A stretch of 64,000 bases of DNA from Pontibacter sp. SGAir0037 (GTDB taxonomy: Bacteria > Bacteroidota > Bacteroidia > Cytophagales > Hymenobacteraceae), in NCBI RefSeq assembly GCF_005491705.1, contig NZ_CP028092.1, positions 930,001 to 994,000 of the forward strand. The letters are read 5' to 3'. Position 1 is the stretch's first letter; every line of letters begins with the position of its first letter. A program made the position numbers and the translations under genes. Positions 49,356 through 57,922 of this stretch are shown here, one piece after another. Below the pieces are notes generated by a model that was given only the letters and a program-made list of their open reading frames with translations, ran no database searches and was not told the DNA's origin.

Positions 49356-50681
49356 ATGGAATATCAAATAAAGAAAGCTGAAGGGCGTCTGGGTATTCTG
49401 CTTCCAGGTTTGGGTGCAGTAGCTACCACTTTTATCGCTGGGGTAGAGGCGATCAGGAAAGGCATTTCGCAGCCGGTAGGCTCCCTTACTCAAATGGGTA
49501 ATATCCGTTTAGGTAAAAGAACAGAAAACCGTAACCCGCTTATAAAGGATTTCGTGCCATTGGCTAACCTGAACGACATTGTGTTCGGTGGCTGGGATGT
49601 GTACGAAGATAACGTATACGAAGCTGCTGTGAATGCAAAGGTACTGGAGCCAGGCCTGTTGCACGCTATCAAACCGGAGCTGGAGGCTATCAAGCCTATG
49701 AAAGCGGTATTTGATAAAGCCTACGCGCGTAACCTGACGGGTACAAACGTGAAAGAAGCGGCTACCAAATACGAGTTGGCAGATGCACTGATAGAAGACA
49801 TGCGCAATTTCCAGGAAGAAAACGGTTGCGACCGCCTGGTGATCGTTTGGTGCGGTTCTACAGAAGTATACCTGGAGCCAACCGAAGTACACCAGACTGT
49901 GGCTGCCTTCGAAGAAGGCCTGCGTAACAACGACCCACGCATTTCTCCAAGCATGATCTATGCCTATGCGGCCATTAAAATTGGTGTTCCTTTTGCAAAC
50001 GGTGCCCCGAACTTAACTGTGGATATTCCTGCCCTGGTAGAGCTGGCGAAAGAAAACGGTGTGGCTGTTTCGGGTAAAGATTTCAAGACCGGCCAGACGC
50101 TGATGAAAACTATCCTTGCTCCTGGTCTGCATGCCAGAGCGCTGGGCATCAAAGGCTGGTTCTCTTCTAACATCCTGGGTAACCGTGATGGTCTGGTACT
50201 GGACGATCCGGAGAACTTCAAGACAAAAGAGGTATCAAAGCTGGGCGTGCTGGAAGACATTCTTCGTCCGGAGGACAACCCGGAACTATACGGGGATATC
50301 TACCACAAGATCCGTATCAACTATTACCCTCCTCACGGTGATAACAAAGAGAGCTGGGACAACATCGACATCTTTGGCTGGTTAGGTTACCAGATGCAGA
50401 TCAAGATCAACTTCCTGTGCCGCGACTCAATTTTAGCTGCGCCAATTGTACTGGACCTGGCTCTGTTTACCGACCTGGCGCAACGTGCCGGTATGAGTGG
50501 TATTCAGGAGTGGCTGTCGTTCTACTACAAGTCGCCGCAAACAGCAGAAGGCCTGCGTCCGGAGCACGACATCTTTAAGCAGCTGATCAAACTGCAGAAC
50601 ACGCTGCGCCACCTGATGGGCGAAGACCTGATTACGCACCTGGGACTGGATTATTACCAGGAGCTGGTAGAGTCGCTATAA
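49356..50681 (+). CDS. ino1: Myo-inositol-1-phosphate synthase
   Basis: Start at ATG 49356 (MEYQIKKAEGRLGILLPGLG); the longer frame includes codons from the leader. 441 residues. The enzyme turns glucose-6-phosphate into inositol-3-phosphate with NAD. Seen: the Rossmann motif LPGLGAVATT, WCGSTEVYL, NGAPNLTVDIP, and the C-terminal catalytic region with VSGKDFKTGQT, ILGNRDG and NIDIFGWLGYQMQIKINF. Its presence in the ceramide run indicates that the headgroup is inositol. It lies 35 bp after the reductase gene. Confidence 0.95.
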   Translation: MEYQIKKAEGRLGILLPGLGAVATTFIAGVEAIRKGISQPVGSLTQMGNIRLGKRTENRNPLIKDFVPLANLNDIVFGGWDVYEDNVYEAAVNAKVLEPGLLHAIKPELEAIKPMKAVFDKAYARNLTGTNVKEAATKYELADALIEDMRNFQEENGCDRLVIVWCGSTEVYLEPTEVHQTVAAFEEGLRNNDPRISPSMIYAYAAIKIGVPFANGAPNLTVDIPALVELAKENGVAVSGKDFKTGQTLMKTILAPGLHARALGIKGWFSSNILGNRDGLVLDDPENFKTKEVSKLGVLEDILRPEDNPELYGDIYHKIRINYYPPHGDNKESWDNIDIFGWLGYQMQIKINFLCRDSILAAPIVLDLALFTDLAQRAGMSGIQEWLSFYYKSPQTAEGLRPEHDIFKQLIKLQNTLRHLMGEDLITHLGLDYYQELVESL

Positions 50682-50690
50682 CCTGATTTG

Positions 50691-51152
50691 ATGTTAAAAC
50701 TACACAAACTCGTTTCCACCAGCCTGGGTATTGGTTATATAGGCAAGGGAGGAGGCACAGTAGCCGCTGTGGCAGCCTGCCTTTGCCTGTATGCCCTGCA
50801 CCAGGCTGGCGGAGACCGGCTTGTGGGGTGGCTGCCGCTTGTAACGGCGCTGCTGACGCTGCTGGGGGTATGGTCTGCCAACGAGGTAGAGCCTTACTGG
50901 GGCAAAGACGACAAAAAGGTGGTGATTGATGAGGTGGCGGGGATGTGTATCAGCTTGTTGTTTCTGCCGATTACAGGTAGCTCGCTGTTAGCCGGTCTGG
51001 TATTGTTCCGGTTTTTTGATATTGCAAAGCCGCTTTACATCAGGAAGCTGGAGAAAGTTAGCGGCGGATGGGGCGTGATGCTGGATGACGTAGTGGCCGG
51101 TGTTTACGCAAATTTCATATTACAATTATTTCTATACTTCAAGATACTCTAA
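50691..51152 (+). CDS. PgpA-family phosphatase, probably acting on phosphatidylinositol phosphate
   Basis: ATG 50691 (MLKLHKLV) chosen over the TTG one codon upstream. 153 residues, several membrane helices. Family signatures GIGYIGKGGGTVAA, VVIDEVAGM and FRFFDIAKPLYIRKLE, ending near LDDVVAGVYANF. PgpA normally dephosphorylates phosphatidylglycerophosphate. In the inositol-lipid cluster of Bacteroides thetaiotaomicron, as I recall the literature, a phosphatase of this kind removes the phosphate from phosphatidylinositol phosphate, which would fit here. The GtrA gene begins on the base after its stop codon. Confidence 0.85.
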   Translation: MLKLHKLVSTSLGIGYIGKGGGTVAAVAACLCLYALHQAGGDRLVGWLPLVTALLTLLGVWSANEVEPYWGKDDKKVVIDEVAGMCISLLFLPITGSSLLAGLVLFRFFDIAKPLYIRKLEKVSGGWGVMLDDVVAGVYANFILQLFLYFKIL

Positions 51153-51524
51153 ATGTTCACCTTCCTGAAGGCACAGACGGCTTCTCTGGTAGCCTCTGCT
51201 GTCGATTTTCTGGTGACAATCATCGCTGTGGAACTCTTGGGTTTCTGGTATGTGGCAGGCACAGTAACGGGTACTGTTACAGGGGGCGTTACACATTTTA
51301 CGCTGAGCAGAAACTGGGTTTTCAATTCATCTGACAAAAGCATTCCGACACAGGTAATCAAGTATGTAATGGTTTGGGCGGGAAGTCTGCTGCTGAATGC
51401 AGCGGGTGTTTATGCTATAACGCATTATGTGGGCATAAACTATATCTTCTCCAAAATCTTTGTTTCCCTGATGGTTGGGTTTTTCTACAACTATATCATA
51501 CAGAAAAGGTATGTTTTCCGATAA
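51153..51524 (+). CDS. GtrA-family small membrane protein
   Basis: 123 residues, four membrane helices, as usual for GtrA. Conserved features include THFTLSRNWVFN and the terminal FFYNYIIQKRYVF motif. GtrA proteins are thought to help move lipid-linked sugars or similar lipids across the inner membrane. Inside an inositol-phospholipid operon it could flip phosphatidylinositol or phosphoinositol ceramide, which is inference from position only. Starts directly after the PgpA stop and overlaps the next gene by 14 bp. Confidence 0.88.
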   Translation: MFTFLKAQTASLVASAVDFLVTIIAVELLGFWYVAGTVTGTVTGGVTHFTLSRNWVFNSSDKSIPTQVIKYVMVWAGSLLLNAAGVYAITHYVGINYIFSKIFVSLMVGFFYNYIIQKRYVFR

Positions 51525-54108
51525 ACACATACATCATCCATATATAAAATGGTTGCTGTGCTTTTTACTGGTTTTGTTTTCCGGGACAATGGTAAGCCAG
51601 GTAAAGGCACAGGGTATGGTAACAACTGTAAAAGGCAGTGTTACCGATGCCGCCACCAACGAGCCACTGATCGGTGTCTCTGTTTTCATCCCGGGCACTA
51701 ATGTAGGCACAAGCACTGATTTTGAAGGTAAATACACGCTTAAAACAAATCAGTTCAAAGATAAAATACAGTTTTCGTATGTTGGCTACAAAACAGCCAC
51801 ATACCCTATTAAACCAGGCGAGGAGCAGGTAATGCATGTAAAGCTTGGCAGCGATGCCAAAGAACTGGCCGAAGTGGTGGTAACCGGCAAGCGCCGCTAC
51901 AGCAACAAGAACAACCCTGCCGTAGACCTGATACGCGAAATAGTGGCTAATAAAGCCAAGAACCGGCCGGAGCAGTACAGTTTTGTGGAGTATGAGCAAT
52001 ACGAAAAAACACAGATGTCGCTGGTGAACACGCCGGAAAAGCTGAAGCGAAACATCTTCCTGCGCAAGTACGACTTTATTACCAGCAACCTGGATACGAC
52101 TGTTATCAAAGGCAAAGCCATTCTGCCATTTTTTATCCAGGAAGATATTTCGCAGCACTATTACCGCAAAGCGCCTGAGGGTCGCAAAACGGTGGTGAAA
52201 GCAGAGAAGAAAGTAGACTTCGGGGAGTATATTGATAATAAGGGCTTTACATCGTACATGCAGCACATGTACCGTGATATTGATATCTATGATAACAATA
52301 TCATGATCCTGACCAACCAGTTCCTGAGCCCGATTGCCGATATGGCTCCTACGTTCTACAAGTTCTTCCTGAAAGACACCGTGACAACGGCTACAGGTCA
52401 GCAGCTGGCCAGGCTGCAGTTCGAGCCACGCAACCCGGCTGCCTTTATGTTTACAGGTAACCTGTATGTAACGCTGGATGGTACTTATGCAGTGCAGCGT
52501 GTGGCCATGGAAGTAAGCAAAGGCGTGAACATTAACTGGGTGCGCGACCTCAAAATTAACCTGGATTTTGAGCAGAACCCGGACGGACGCTACCATCTGA
52601 GCAAAAGCGAGCTGAAAACCGATTTTGGTATTACTCAGAACAGCGACATAGGCTTTTACGGCGAACGCATTGTTTCCTACAAAAACTATAAAGTGAACGA
52701 AGCACAGCCGGCTACGCTGTTTGAAGGCGATGCTGTGGTAAAAGCTGAAAACACCTATAGTCAGGACGACAATTTCTGGTTGGTTAGCCGGCACGATACT
52801 CTTTCGGCAGTAGAGGCCAGAACTTATACCAACATCGACAGTCTGGTGCATATGAAGTCGTTCAGAAGAACCATGGACTGGGCAACAGCGCTTGTGGCTG
52901 GTTATAAACGGGTAGGCCCTAACATAGAGGTCGGGCCGATGAACACCTTCTATAGCTTTAACCCGGTGGAAGGTTTCCGACTGCGCCTGGGTGGCCGCAC
53001 CACCACAAATTTCAGCAAAAAATACATGCTGGAAACCTATGCGGCGTACGGCTTTAAAGATGAGCAATGGAAGTACTACGTAGGCGGCACCTACTCGCTT
53101 ACCGACAGGTCTATTTTTGAGTTTCCGGTAAGGGCAATTCGCGCCAACTATCAAAAAGATACCAAAATACCAGGACAGGAGCTGCAGTTTGTGCAGGAGG
53201 ATAACTTCCTGCTGTCGTTTAAGCGCGGCGAAAACGACAAGTGGCTATACAACGAGACATATAATATAGATTACCTGCACGAGTTTGAGAACCATTTCTC
53301 TTACAGAATAGGCTTCCGGAACTGGCGTCAGTCACCGGCAGGTTCTTTAGAATATACCAGGGTGGGAGATACAGCCAGTGAAGCCGAACCGATGCCGCTC
53401 CACGGCCTGACTACTTCTGAAGCCACACTGGAACTGCGCTGGGCTCCGAACGAGCAGTTCTTTCAGGGAAAACTGTACCGTACGCCTGTCGTAAACCGCT
53501 ACCCGGTTCTCACATTGCGCGGTACAGCAGGTATAAAAGGATTGTTTGGCAGCCAGTACGAGTACCAGAACCTGGCCCTGAACATTTACAAGCGCTTCTA
53601 CCTGTCGCAGTTAGGTTATACCGATGTGGTAACGGAAGGAGGCTATACCTTCGGTCAGGTGCCTTTCCCGTTGCTCACGATTCACCGGGCTAACCAGACG
53701 TATTCGTACCAGTTGCAGTCGTATAACCTGATGAACTTCCTGGAGTTTGTGAGCGACCAGTATGCCAGCATCCACATCGACCATACCTTTAATGGCTTTA
53801 TCTTTAACAAAGTACCTTTGCTTAAGAAAACCAAGCTCAGAGAGTTTGTCACGTTTAAAGCCTTGTATGGCAAGGTGCGCGAAGAAAACAGGCCTGAAAA
53901 TAATCCGGAGCTGTTTCGTTTCCCAACCTTCAGCGACGGCCGGCAGGCAACGTATACGCTGGAAAACAAACCTTATATGGAGGCAAGTGTAGGCGTGGGT
54001 AATATCTTTAAATTCTTCCGGGTGGATGTGGTGAAAAGACTAACTTACCTGGATCATCCAAATGTTTCAGATATAGGTATAAGAGGTAGGTTCAAGTTTG
54101 ATTTTTAA
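51511..54108 (+). CDS. Exported CarboxypepD_reg-DUF5686 outer-membrane protein
   Basis: Start at ATG 51511 (MFSDKHIHH); the frame runs from TTG 51475. 865 residues. An N-terminal signal segment (WLLCFLLVLFSGTMVSQVKAQG) is followed by a carboxypeptidase-regulatory-like domain (about 40-115; VKGSVTDAATNEPLIGVSV, GYKTATYPI) and a long DUF5686 barrel-like domain. Such proteins look like TonB-dependent receptors without a plug or TonB box. It is placed between inner-membrane lipid enzymes, so a role in placing the sphingolipid in the outer membrane is possible, but there is no direct evidence. Confidence 0.85.
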   Translation: MFSDKHIHHPYIKWLLCFLLVLFSGTMVSQVKAQGMVTTVKGSVTDAATNEPLIGVSVFIPGTNVGTSTDFEGKYTLKTNQFKDKIQFSYVGYKTATYPIKPGEEQVMHVKLGSDAKELAEVVVTGKRRYSNKNNPAVDLIREIVANKAKNRPEQYSFVEYEQYEKTQMSLVNTPEKLKRNIFLRKYDFITSNLDTTVIKGKAILPFFIQEDISQHYYRKAPEGRKTVVKAEKKVDFGEYIDNKGFTSYMQHMYRDIDIYDNNIMILTNQFLSPIADMAPTFYKFFLKDTVTTATGQQLARLQFEPRNPAAFMFTGNLYVTLDGTYAVQRVAMEVSKGVNINWVRDLKINLDFEQNPDGRYHLSKSELKTDFGITQNSDIGFYGERIVSYKNYKVNEAQPATLFEGDAVVKAENTYSQDDNFWLVSRHDTLSAVEARTYTNIDSLVHMKSFRRTMDWATALVAGYKRVGPNIEVGPMNTFYSFNPVEGFRLRLGGRTTTNFSKKYMLETYAAYGFKDEQWKYYVGGTYSLTDRSIFEFPVRAIRANYQKDTKIPGQELQFVQEDNFLLSFKRGENDKWLYNETYNIDYLHEFENHFSYRIGFRNWRQSPAGSLEYTRVGDTASEAEPMPLHGLTTSEATLELRWAPNEQFFQGKLYRTPVVNRYPVLTLRGTAGIKGLFGSQYEYQNLALNIYKRFYLSQLGYTDVVTEGGYTFGQVPFPLLTIHRANQTYSYQLQSYNLMNFLEFVSDQYASIHIDHTFNGFIFNKVPLLKKTKLREFVTFKALYGKVREENRPENNPELFRFPTFSDGRQATYTLENKPYMEASVGVGNIFKFFRVDVVKRLTYLDHPNVSDIGIRGRFKFDF

Positions 54109-54131
54109 ACAGTTGTCATTAGCTTATAAGT

Positions 54132-54851
54132 ATGGATAAGAACGAATTGCGTGATGCACTGCAGCAGGGTATATACAAAGTAATCAATCCCTTTGTAAGG
54201 CTTCTGATCAAGATGGGTTTCACACCGAATGCAGTTACCACCACTGGCCTGGTACTGAATATAGGGGTAGCAGCCATCTTTATTGTAGGTGGTGAGACCA
54301 GTAACCGGGGAGAGCTGGAATATGTCGGGTGGGCCGGAGCGCTGGTGCTGTTTGCGGGCGTGTTCGATATGCTGGACGGGCAGGTGGCACGGCTTGGGAA
54401 CATGAAGTCGACTTTCGGGGCTATGTACGATTCGGTGCTGGACCGCTACAGCGAGATGATCATGTTTATGGGCATCTGCTATTACCTGATCGCACACCAC
54501 TACCTGCTCAGTTCGCTGTTCGCCTTTGTGGCCCTGATTGGTTCGATGATGGTGAGCTACACCCGTGCCCGTGCAGAGGGACTGGGCGTAGACTGTAAAG
54601 GCGGCCTGATGCAGCGTCCGGAAAGGGTGGTGTTGATTGGTATATCCGCCATTGCCTGCGGTATCACCTACTCTTTTATCGGAGCCGACTACAAGGTATA
54701 TATTCCGGGCATTCCATTTCATATTTTTGAAACAATGTCGGTGTTTACACTGCCTATTGCCGTTATGGCGGTACTAACCAATATTACAGCTGTAAATAGA
54801 TTGATGGACTCCAAAAAGGCAATGGAGAAAAAGGAAATGGCAATGCGCTAA
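54132..54851 (+). CDS. CDP-alcohol phosphotransferase, probable phosphatidylinositol-phosphate synthase
   Basis: 239 residues, about six membrane helices. The full family signature is present: D79-x2-D82-G83-x2-A86-R87, then G96-x3-D100-x3-D104 (DMLDGQVAR and FGAMYDSVLDR). SYTRARAEGLG later in the chain resembles inositol-phosphate-using members. The enzyme would join CDP-diacylglycerol with inositol-phosphate from the preceding synthase, giving phosphatidylinositol phosphate for the PgpA-type phosphatase. The choice of inositol as acceptor is inferred from the operon. Confidence 0.88.
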   Translation: MDKNELRDALQQGIYKVINPFVRLLIKMGFTPNAVTTTGLVLNIGVAAIFIVGGETSNRGELEYVGWAGALVLFAGVFDMLDGQVARLGNMKSTFGAMYDSVLDRYSEMIMFMGICYYLIAHHYLLSSLFAFVALIGSMMVSYTRARAEGLGVDCKGGLMQRPERVVLIGISAIACGITYSFIGADYKVYIPGIPFHIFETMSVFTLPIAVMAVLTNITAVNRLMDSKKAMEKKEMAMR

Positions 54852-55011
54852 GGCAGCTGAGCTATGAGTTGGAAATAGTGCCAGGGTTGAGGCTATAGCT
54901 AACTTCGGGGCTGATTCCGATGTTCATCAAGTGTTCAAGAGCAAGGTGCTGTTGTATAATCTGTTATACCGTAGTTGCGCAGACAAAAATCATACTTTAA
55001 AATACTAGTCC

Positions 55012-55575
55012 TTGAGAAATATATTTTACATCGTGTTGTTGCTGTGTCTGCTGGTAAGCCTGCAGAGCGTGAAAGTTTTTGCTGCGGGCAATTTAAGGGA
55101 AGCAAAGCAGGATACGCTGCCGGTGCCGAAGGGTATAAAAGACCTGATGTTTTTTGTGCAGCGCGATCCGAATGCCAATACCGTGGTGTATGAGCTGAAC
55201 AGAACGGCACAGGGCACACTGGATGAGAAAGAGCCGGTGCATGCGTTCTGGATACGCTATGCGGATGGGGGAGAGCAGAAAGAGCTAAACTACATACAGC
55301 GCAAGTTCGCCTATGGGCTTAACACCAAAAAGCTGGGCAAAGACAGCTATGAATTGAAGTTTGTATCTTACTCAAAATTGGTCTTGTACCTGCGGAAAGG
55401 TACAGACGGTAAATTTCATGTTTATACCACGATCAACCAGAAAGAAGCCATTCTCGATCGTGTATTTGTCAGGATTGAAGGTGGTACATTCTGGGTGCCT
55501 AATGTTTTGTATGTAGAGCTGAAAGGCAGAGATGCTGCAACAGGCAAAGCCGTTACAGGGCGTTTTAAACCTTAG
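55012..55575 (+). CDS. Exported DUF4833 protein
   Basis: 187 residues; the start is TTG at 55012 since no ATG gives a signal peptide in this frame. Signal sequence 1-24 (VSLQSVKVFAA). The mature protein has a run of beta strands: DLMFFVQRDPNANTVVYELN, EPVHAFWIRYADGGEQKELN, RKFAYGLNTKKLG, FWVPNVLYVELKG. I recognise it as the DUF4833 type, of unknown function. It is placed between the phosphatidylinositol-phosphate synthase and the fatty-acid hydroxylase genes and is periplasmic; a lipid-binding or processing role would be speculation. Confidence 0.8.
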   Translation: MRNIFYIVLLLCLLVSLQSVKVFAAGNLREAKQDTLPVPKGIKDLMFFVQRDPNANTVVYELNRTAQGTLDEKEPVHAFWIRYADGGEQKELNYIQRKFAYGLNTKKLGKDSYELKFVSYSKLVLYLRKGTDGKFHVYTTINQKEAILDRVFVRIEGGTFWVPNVLYVELKGRDAATGKAVTGRFKP

Positions 55576-55579
55576 ATTT

Positions 55580-56197
55580 ATGAAGAAGAATTTTGTGTCC
55601 AATTCCACGGAATCTGTCCGCATGTTTAAGTACGATTGGATGGAAGCCTTGTCGAAAGTACATTTTACCGTTCCGCTGTTTATTTATGTTCCGGTGATTC
55701 TGTTCTTTAGCTGGAAAGCTTTGTTTGTGGAGCAGATGGGCTTACTTGCTTTTTCAGGGTATGCAGCACTTGGCCTGCTGTTATGGAGCCTGACCGAGTA
55801 TATCCTGCACCGCTTTGTGTTCCACTATGTGCCTAAAGCCAAATGGGCACTGCGCCTGCACTTTATCTTTCATGGTGTGCACCACGACTATCCCAACGAT
55901 GCAAAACGACTGGTAATGCCTCCTTCTGCCAGTATACCAATGGCCTTTATCCTGTACCTTCTTTTCTCGCTGGTGTTTTCAGGAGGAGCGCTTTATGCTT
56001 TCTTTGCTGCTTTTGTAGTTGGTTACCTGGTGTATGATATTTCGCATTATGCGCTGCATCATTTCAATTTTAAAGGAGAATTCTGGAGAAAGCTGAAAAA
56101 GCACCACATGCTGCATCACTACTCCGACGACACCAAAGGCTACGGCGTTAGCTCGGCCCTGTGGGATAAAATTTTCGGCTCTGATTTTGACAAATAA
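55580..56197 (+). CDS. FA2H/Scs7-like fatty-acid hydroxylase
   Basis: Start at ATG 55580 (MKKNFVSNS). 205 residues, four membrane helices. The histidine clusters of the sterol desaturase/fatty-acid hydroxylase superfamily are complete: HRFVFH (77-82), HFIFHGVHH (94-102), HYALHH (156-161) and HHMLHH (175-180). The order and surrounding residues (HGVHHDYPND, KGYGVSSALWD) closely resemble the C-terminal enzyme domain of eukaryotic FA2H/Scs7, which 2-hydroxylates the fatty acid of ceramides. This suggests a 2-hydroxylated bacterial ceramide. It lacks the cytochrome b5 domain of the eukaryotic enzyme. Confidence 0.9.
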   Translation: MKKNFVSNSTESVRMFKYDWMEALSKVHFTVPLFIYVPVILFFSWKALFVEQMGLLAFSGYAALGLLLWSLTEYILHRFVFHYVPKAKWALRLHFIFHGVHHDYPNDAKRLVMPPSASIPMAFILYLLFSLVFSGGALYAFFAAFVVGYLVYDISHYALHHFNFKGEFWRKLKKHHMLHHYSDDTKGYGVSSALWDKIFGSDFDK

Positions 56198-56201
56198 AAA
56201 C

Positions 56202-57152
56202 ATGAGCATAACAACTACGGCGCCAGGAGAAAAAAAGGGCGTGTCGCGAAAGGCGGTGCTGGTGATGCTGGCTTTATCGGTAGGGTACCTGCTGCTGTCG
56301 TACCTGTTGGTGGGTTTTAAAACTGATCAGCTAGCGCTGGTGGGGCTGGTAAACTTCCTGTATTATATTACACCTGTTACCAGAAAGTTTATAACCGGCT
56401 TCTCCATCTTTATCCTGTTCTGGGTACTGTTCGATTACATGAAGGCTTTCCCGAACTACTGGTTTAATGCGGTGCATATTGCAGACCTGTACCAGGCGGA
56501 GAAAGCCTGGTTTGGCATTAACCAGGGTGGTACTATCTTAACTCCGAATGAATACTGGCAGCAGCACAGTACCCCCTTTCTGGATGTAATGAGTGGCCTG
56601 TTTTACCTTAGCTGGATTCCGGTGCCCATGGGCTTTGCATTCTTCTGGTTCCTGAAAGACAGAAGGCAGTTTATTTACTTTCTGCTTACTTTTCTGCTGG
56701 TAAACCTGCTGGGTTTTATAGTGTATTACGTTTATCCGGCCGCACCGCCCTGGTATGTGCAGCAGTATGGGTTCGATTTTGTAGCCGCCACACCGGGTAA
56801 CACGGCTGGCCTGTCGCGTTTCGACGGTTTTTTTGGCATCAGCATTTTTCATTCGCTTTATTCCAAAAGCTCCAATGTATTTGCCGCCATGCCCTCGCTA
56901 CATTCGTCTTACCCGCTGATAGTCTTTTACTATGCTCTCCGGAACAGGCTTGGCTGGGCAGCAAACACCGTGTTTGGTATCATAACACTGGGTATCTGGT
57001 TTGCGGCGGTGTATACCTCGCATCACTATGTACTGGATGTGCTGGCCGGTATTACCTGTGCCGCCTGCGGTATTCTGCTGTTCAACGGGCTGATGAACAG
57101 GCAGGGCACATTAAGAAGAGCCGTGGACAAAATAGTGGCCGCTATACAATAA
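56202..57152 (+). CDS. PAP2/AUR1-like membrane transferase, probable inositol phosphorylceramide synthase
   Basis: Start at ATG 56202. 316 residues, six or so membrane helices. PAP2 motifs: PSLHSS (231-236) and SHHYVLDV (273-280) with the catalytic His and Asp. Before them is YPAAPPWY (178-185), a motif shared with the AUR1-type inositol phosphorylceramide synthases. The enzyme would move phosphoinositol from phosphatidylinositol to ceramide. It follows the hydroxylase after 4 bp. The final product, inositol phosphorylceramide, fits the rest of the cluster. Confidence 0.88.
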   Translation: MSITTTAPGEKKGVSRKAVLVMLALSVGYLLLSYLLVGFKTDQLALVGLVNFLYYITPVTRKFITGFSIFILFWVLFDYMKAFPNYWFNAVHIADLYQAEKAWFGINQGGTILTPNEYWQQHSTPFLDVMSGLFYLSWIPVPMGFAFFWFLKDRRQFIYFLLTFLLVNLLGFIVYYVYPAAPPWYVQQYGFDFVAATPGNTAGLSRFDGFFGISIFHSLYSKSSNVFAAMPSLHSSYPLIVFYYALRNRLGWAANTVFGIITLGIWFAAVYTSHHYVLDVLAGITCAACGILLFNGLMNRQGTLRRAVDKIVAAIQ

Positions 57153-57244
57153 GCTTTTAAAATTTATTACCAGTAATATACTTTCCTGTTTGCAGAAGCT
57201 GTATGGTCATTTGCTCCTGTCAGCAGGCTTTATTTAATTTGAAT

Positions 57245-57916
57245 ATGGATTCTAGTTATAATAGCAGTATTGCCTACAATGTGGCATTAGAGCGGCTCAC
57301 AGAGCTATCGGAGGGAGGCTACCTGGCTTTTTTGTATGACTGTGACGGCACCCTGGCCGACAACATGCAGGCCCATAAAGAAACCTATGTGAAAGTTGCC
57401 GCCAGTAAAGGCGTAACCATAGACCCTGCTATCATTGATGAGTTTGCCGGTTTGCCGATACCGGAAGTGGTAGTAGAGATAAACAAACGCTACGGCGCTA
57501 ACCTGGACCCGGAAGAATTTGTAGCCTTGAAATCGGACCTGTTTTACAACGAATTTATTCTGAAGACGAAGCCTGTACGCTTTGTGGTTGACCACCTGCT
57601 GAGCCACGTGGGCCGCGTAAAGATTGGTGTCGTATCTGGTGGTTCCAGGCGTATGATCCGGAAAACGCTGGAAGTGCTGGAAATTGACTCGCTGGTAGAT
57701 GTTTTAGTTTGTGCAGAAGACACGGCTAAAGGAAAGCCTTACCCGGATCCTTTTTTATTGGCTGCAGAAAAGCTTGGTGTCGCTCCTGAAGCCTGCCTGG
57801 TATTTGAAGATGGTAACCCGGGCATAAAGTCGGCCGAAGCAGCAGGAATGAACTGGATCAGGGTTGACAGAATTACACCAGTACATAATGTCGCTGCCTC
57901 TTCTTTAACAGAATAA
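57245..57916 (+). CDS. HAD-superfamily phosphatase (beta-phosphoglucomutase-like)
   Basis: Start at ATG 57245 (MDSSYNSS). 223 residues. HAD motif I YDCDGTLAD with the nucleophilic Asp, motif II VVSGGS, motif III with Lys in AKGKPYPDP and motif IV FEDGNPGI. The cap looks like the small alpha-helical cap of the phosphoglucomutase group. It ends the lipid gene run, 92 bp after the PAP2 gene, and could remove phosphate from inositol phosphate or a related metabolite; the substrate is unknown. The next gene is convergent. Confidence 0.88.
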   Translation: MDSSYNSSIAYNVALERLTELSEGGYLAFLYDCDGTLADNMQAHKETYVKVAASKGVTIDPAIIDEFAGLPIPEVVVEINKRYGANLDPEEFVALKSDLFYNEFILKTKPVRFVVDHLLSHVGRVKIGVVSGGSRRMIRKTLEVLEIDSLVDVLVCAEDTAKGKPYPDPFLLAAEKLGVAPEACLVFEDGNPGIKSAEAAGMNWIRVDRITPVHNVAASSLTE

Positions 57917-57922
57917 GCAACG

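Noticed and set aside
51565..53154. A long open frame (529 codons) on the minus strand
   Set aside because: It lies wholly opposite the DUF5686 gene, which has clear domains and a signal peptide; the antisense translation is rich in Cys, His and Val and shows no domain.
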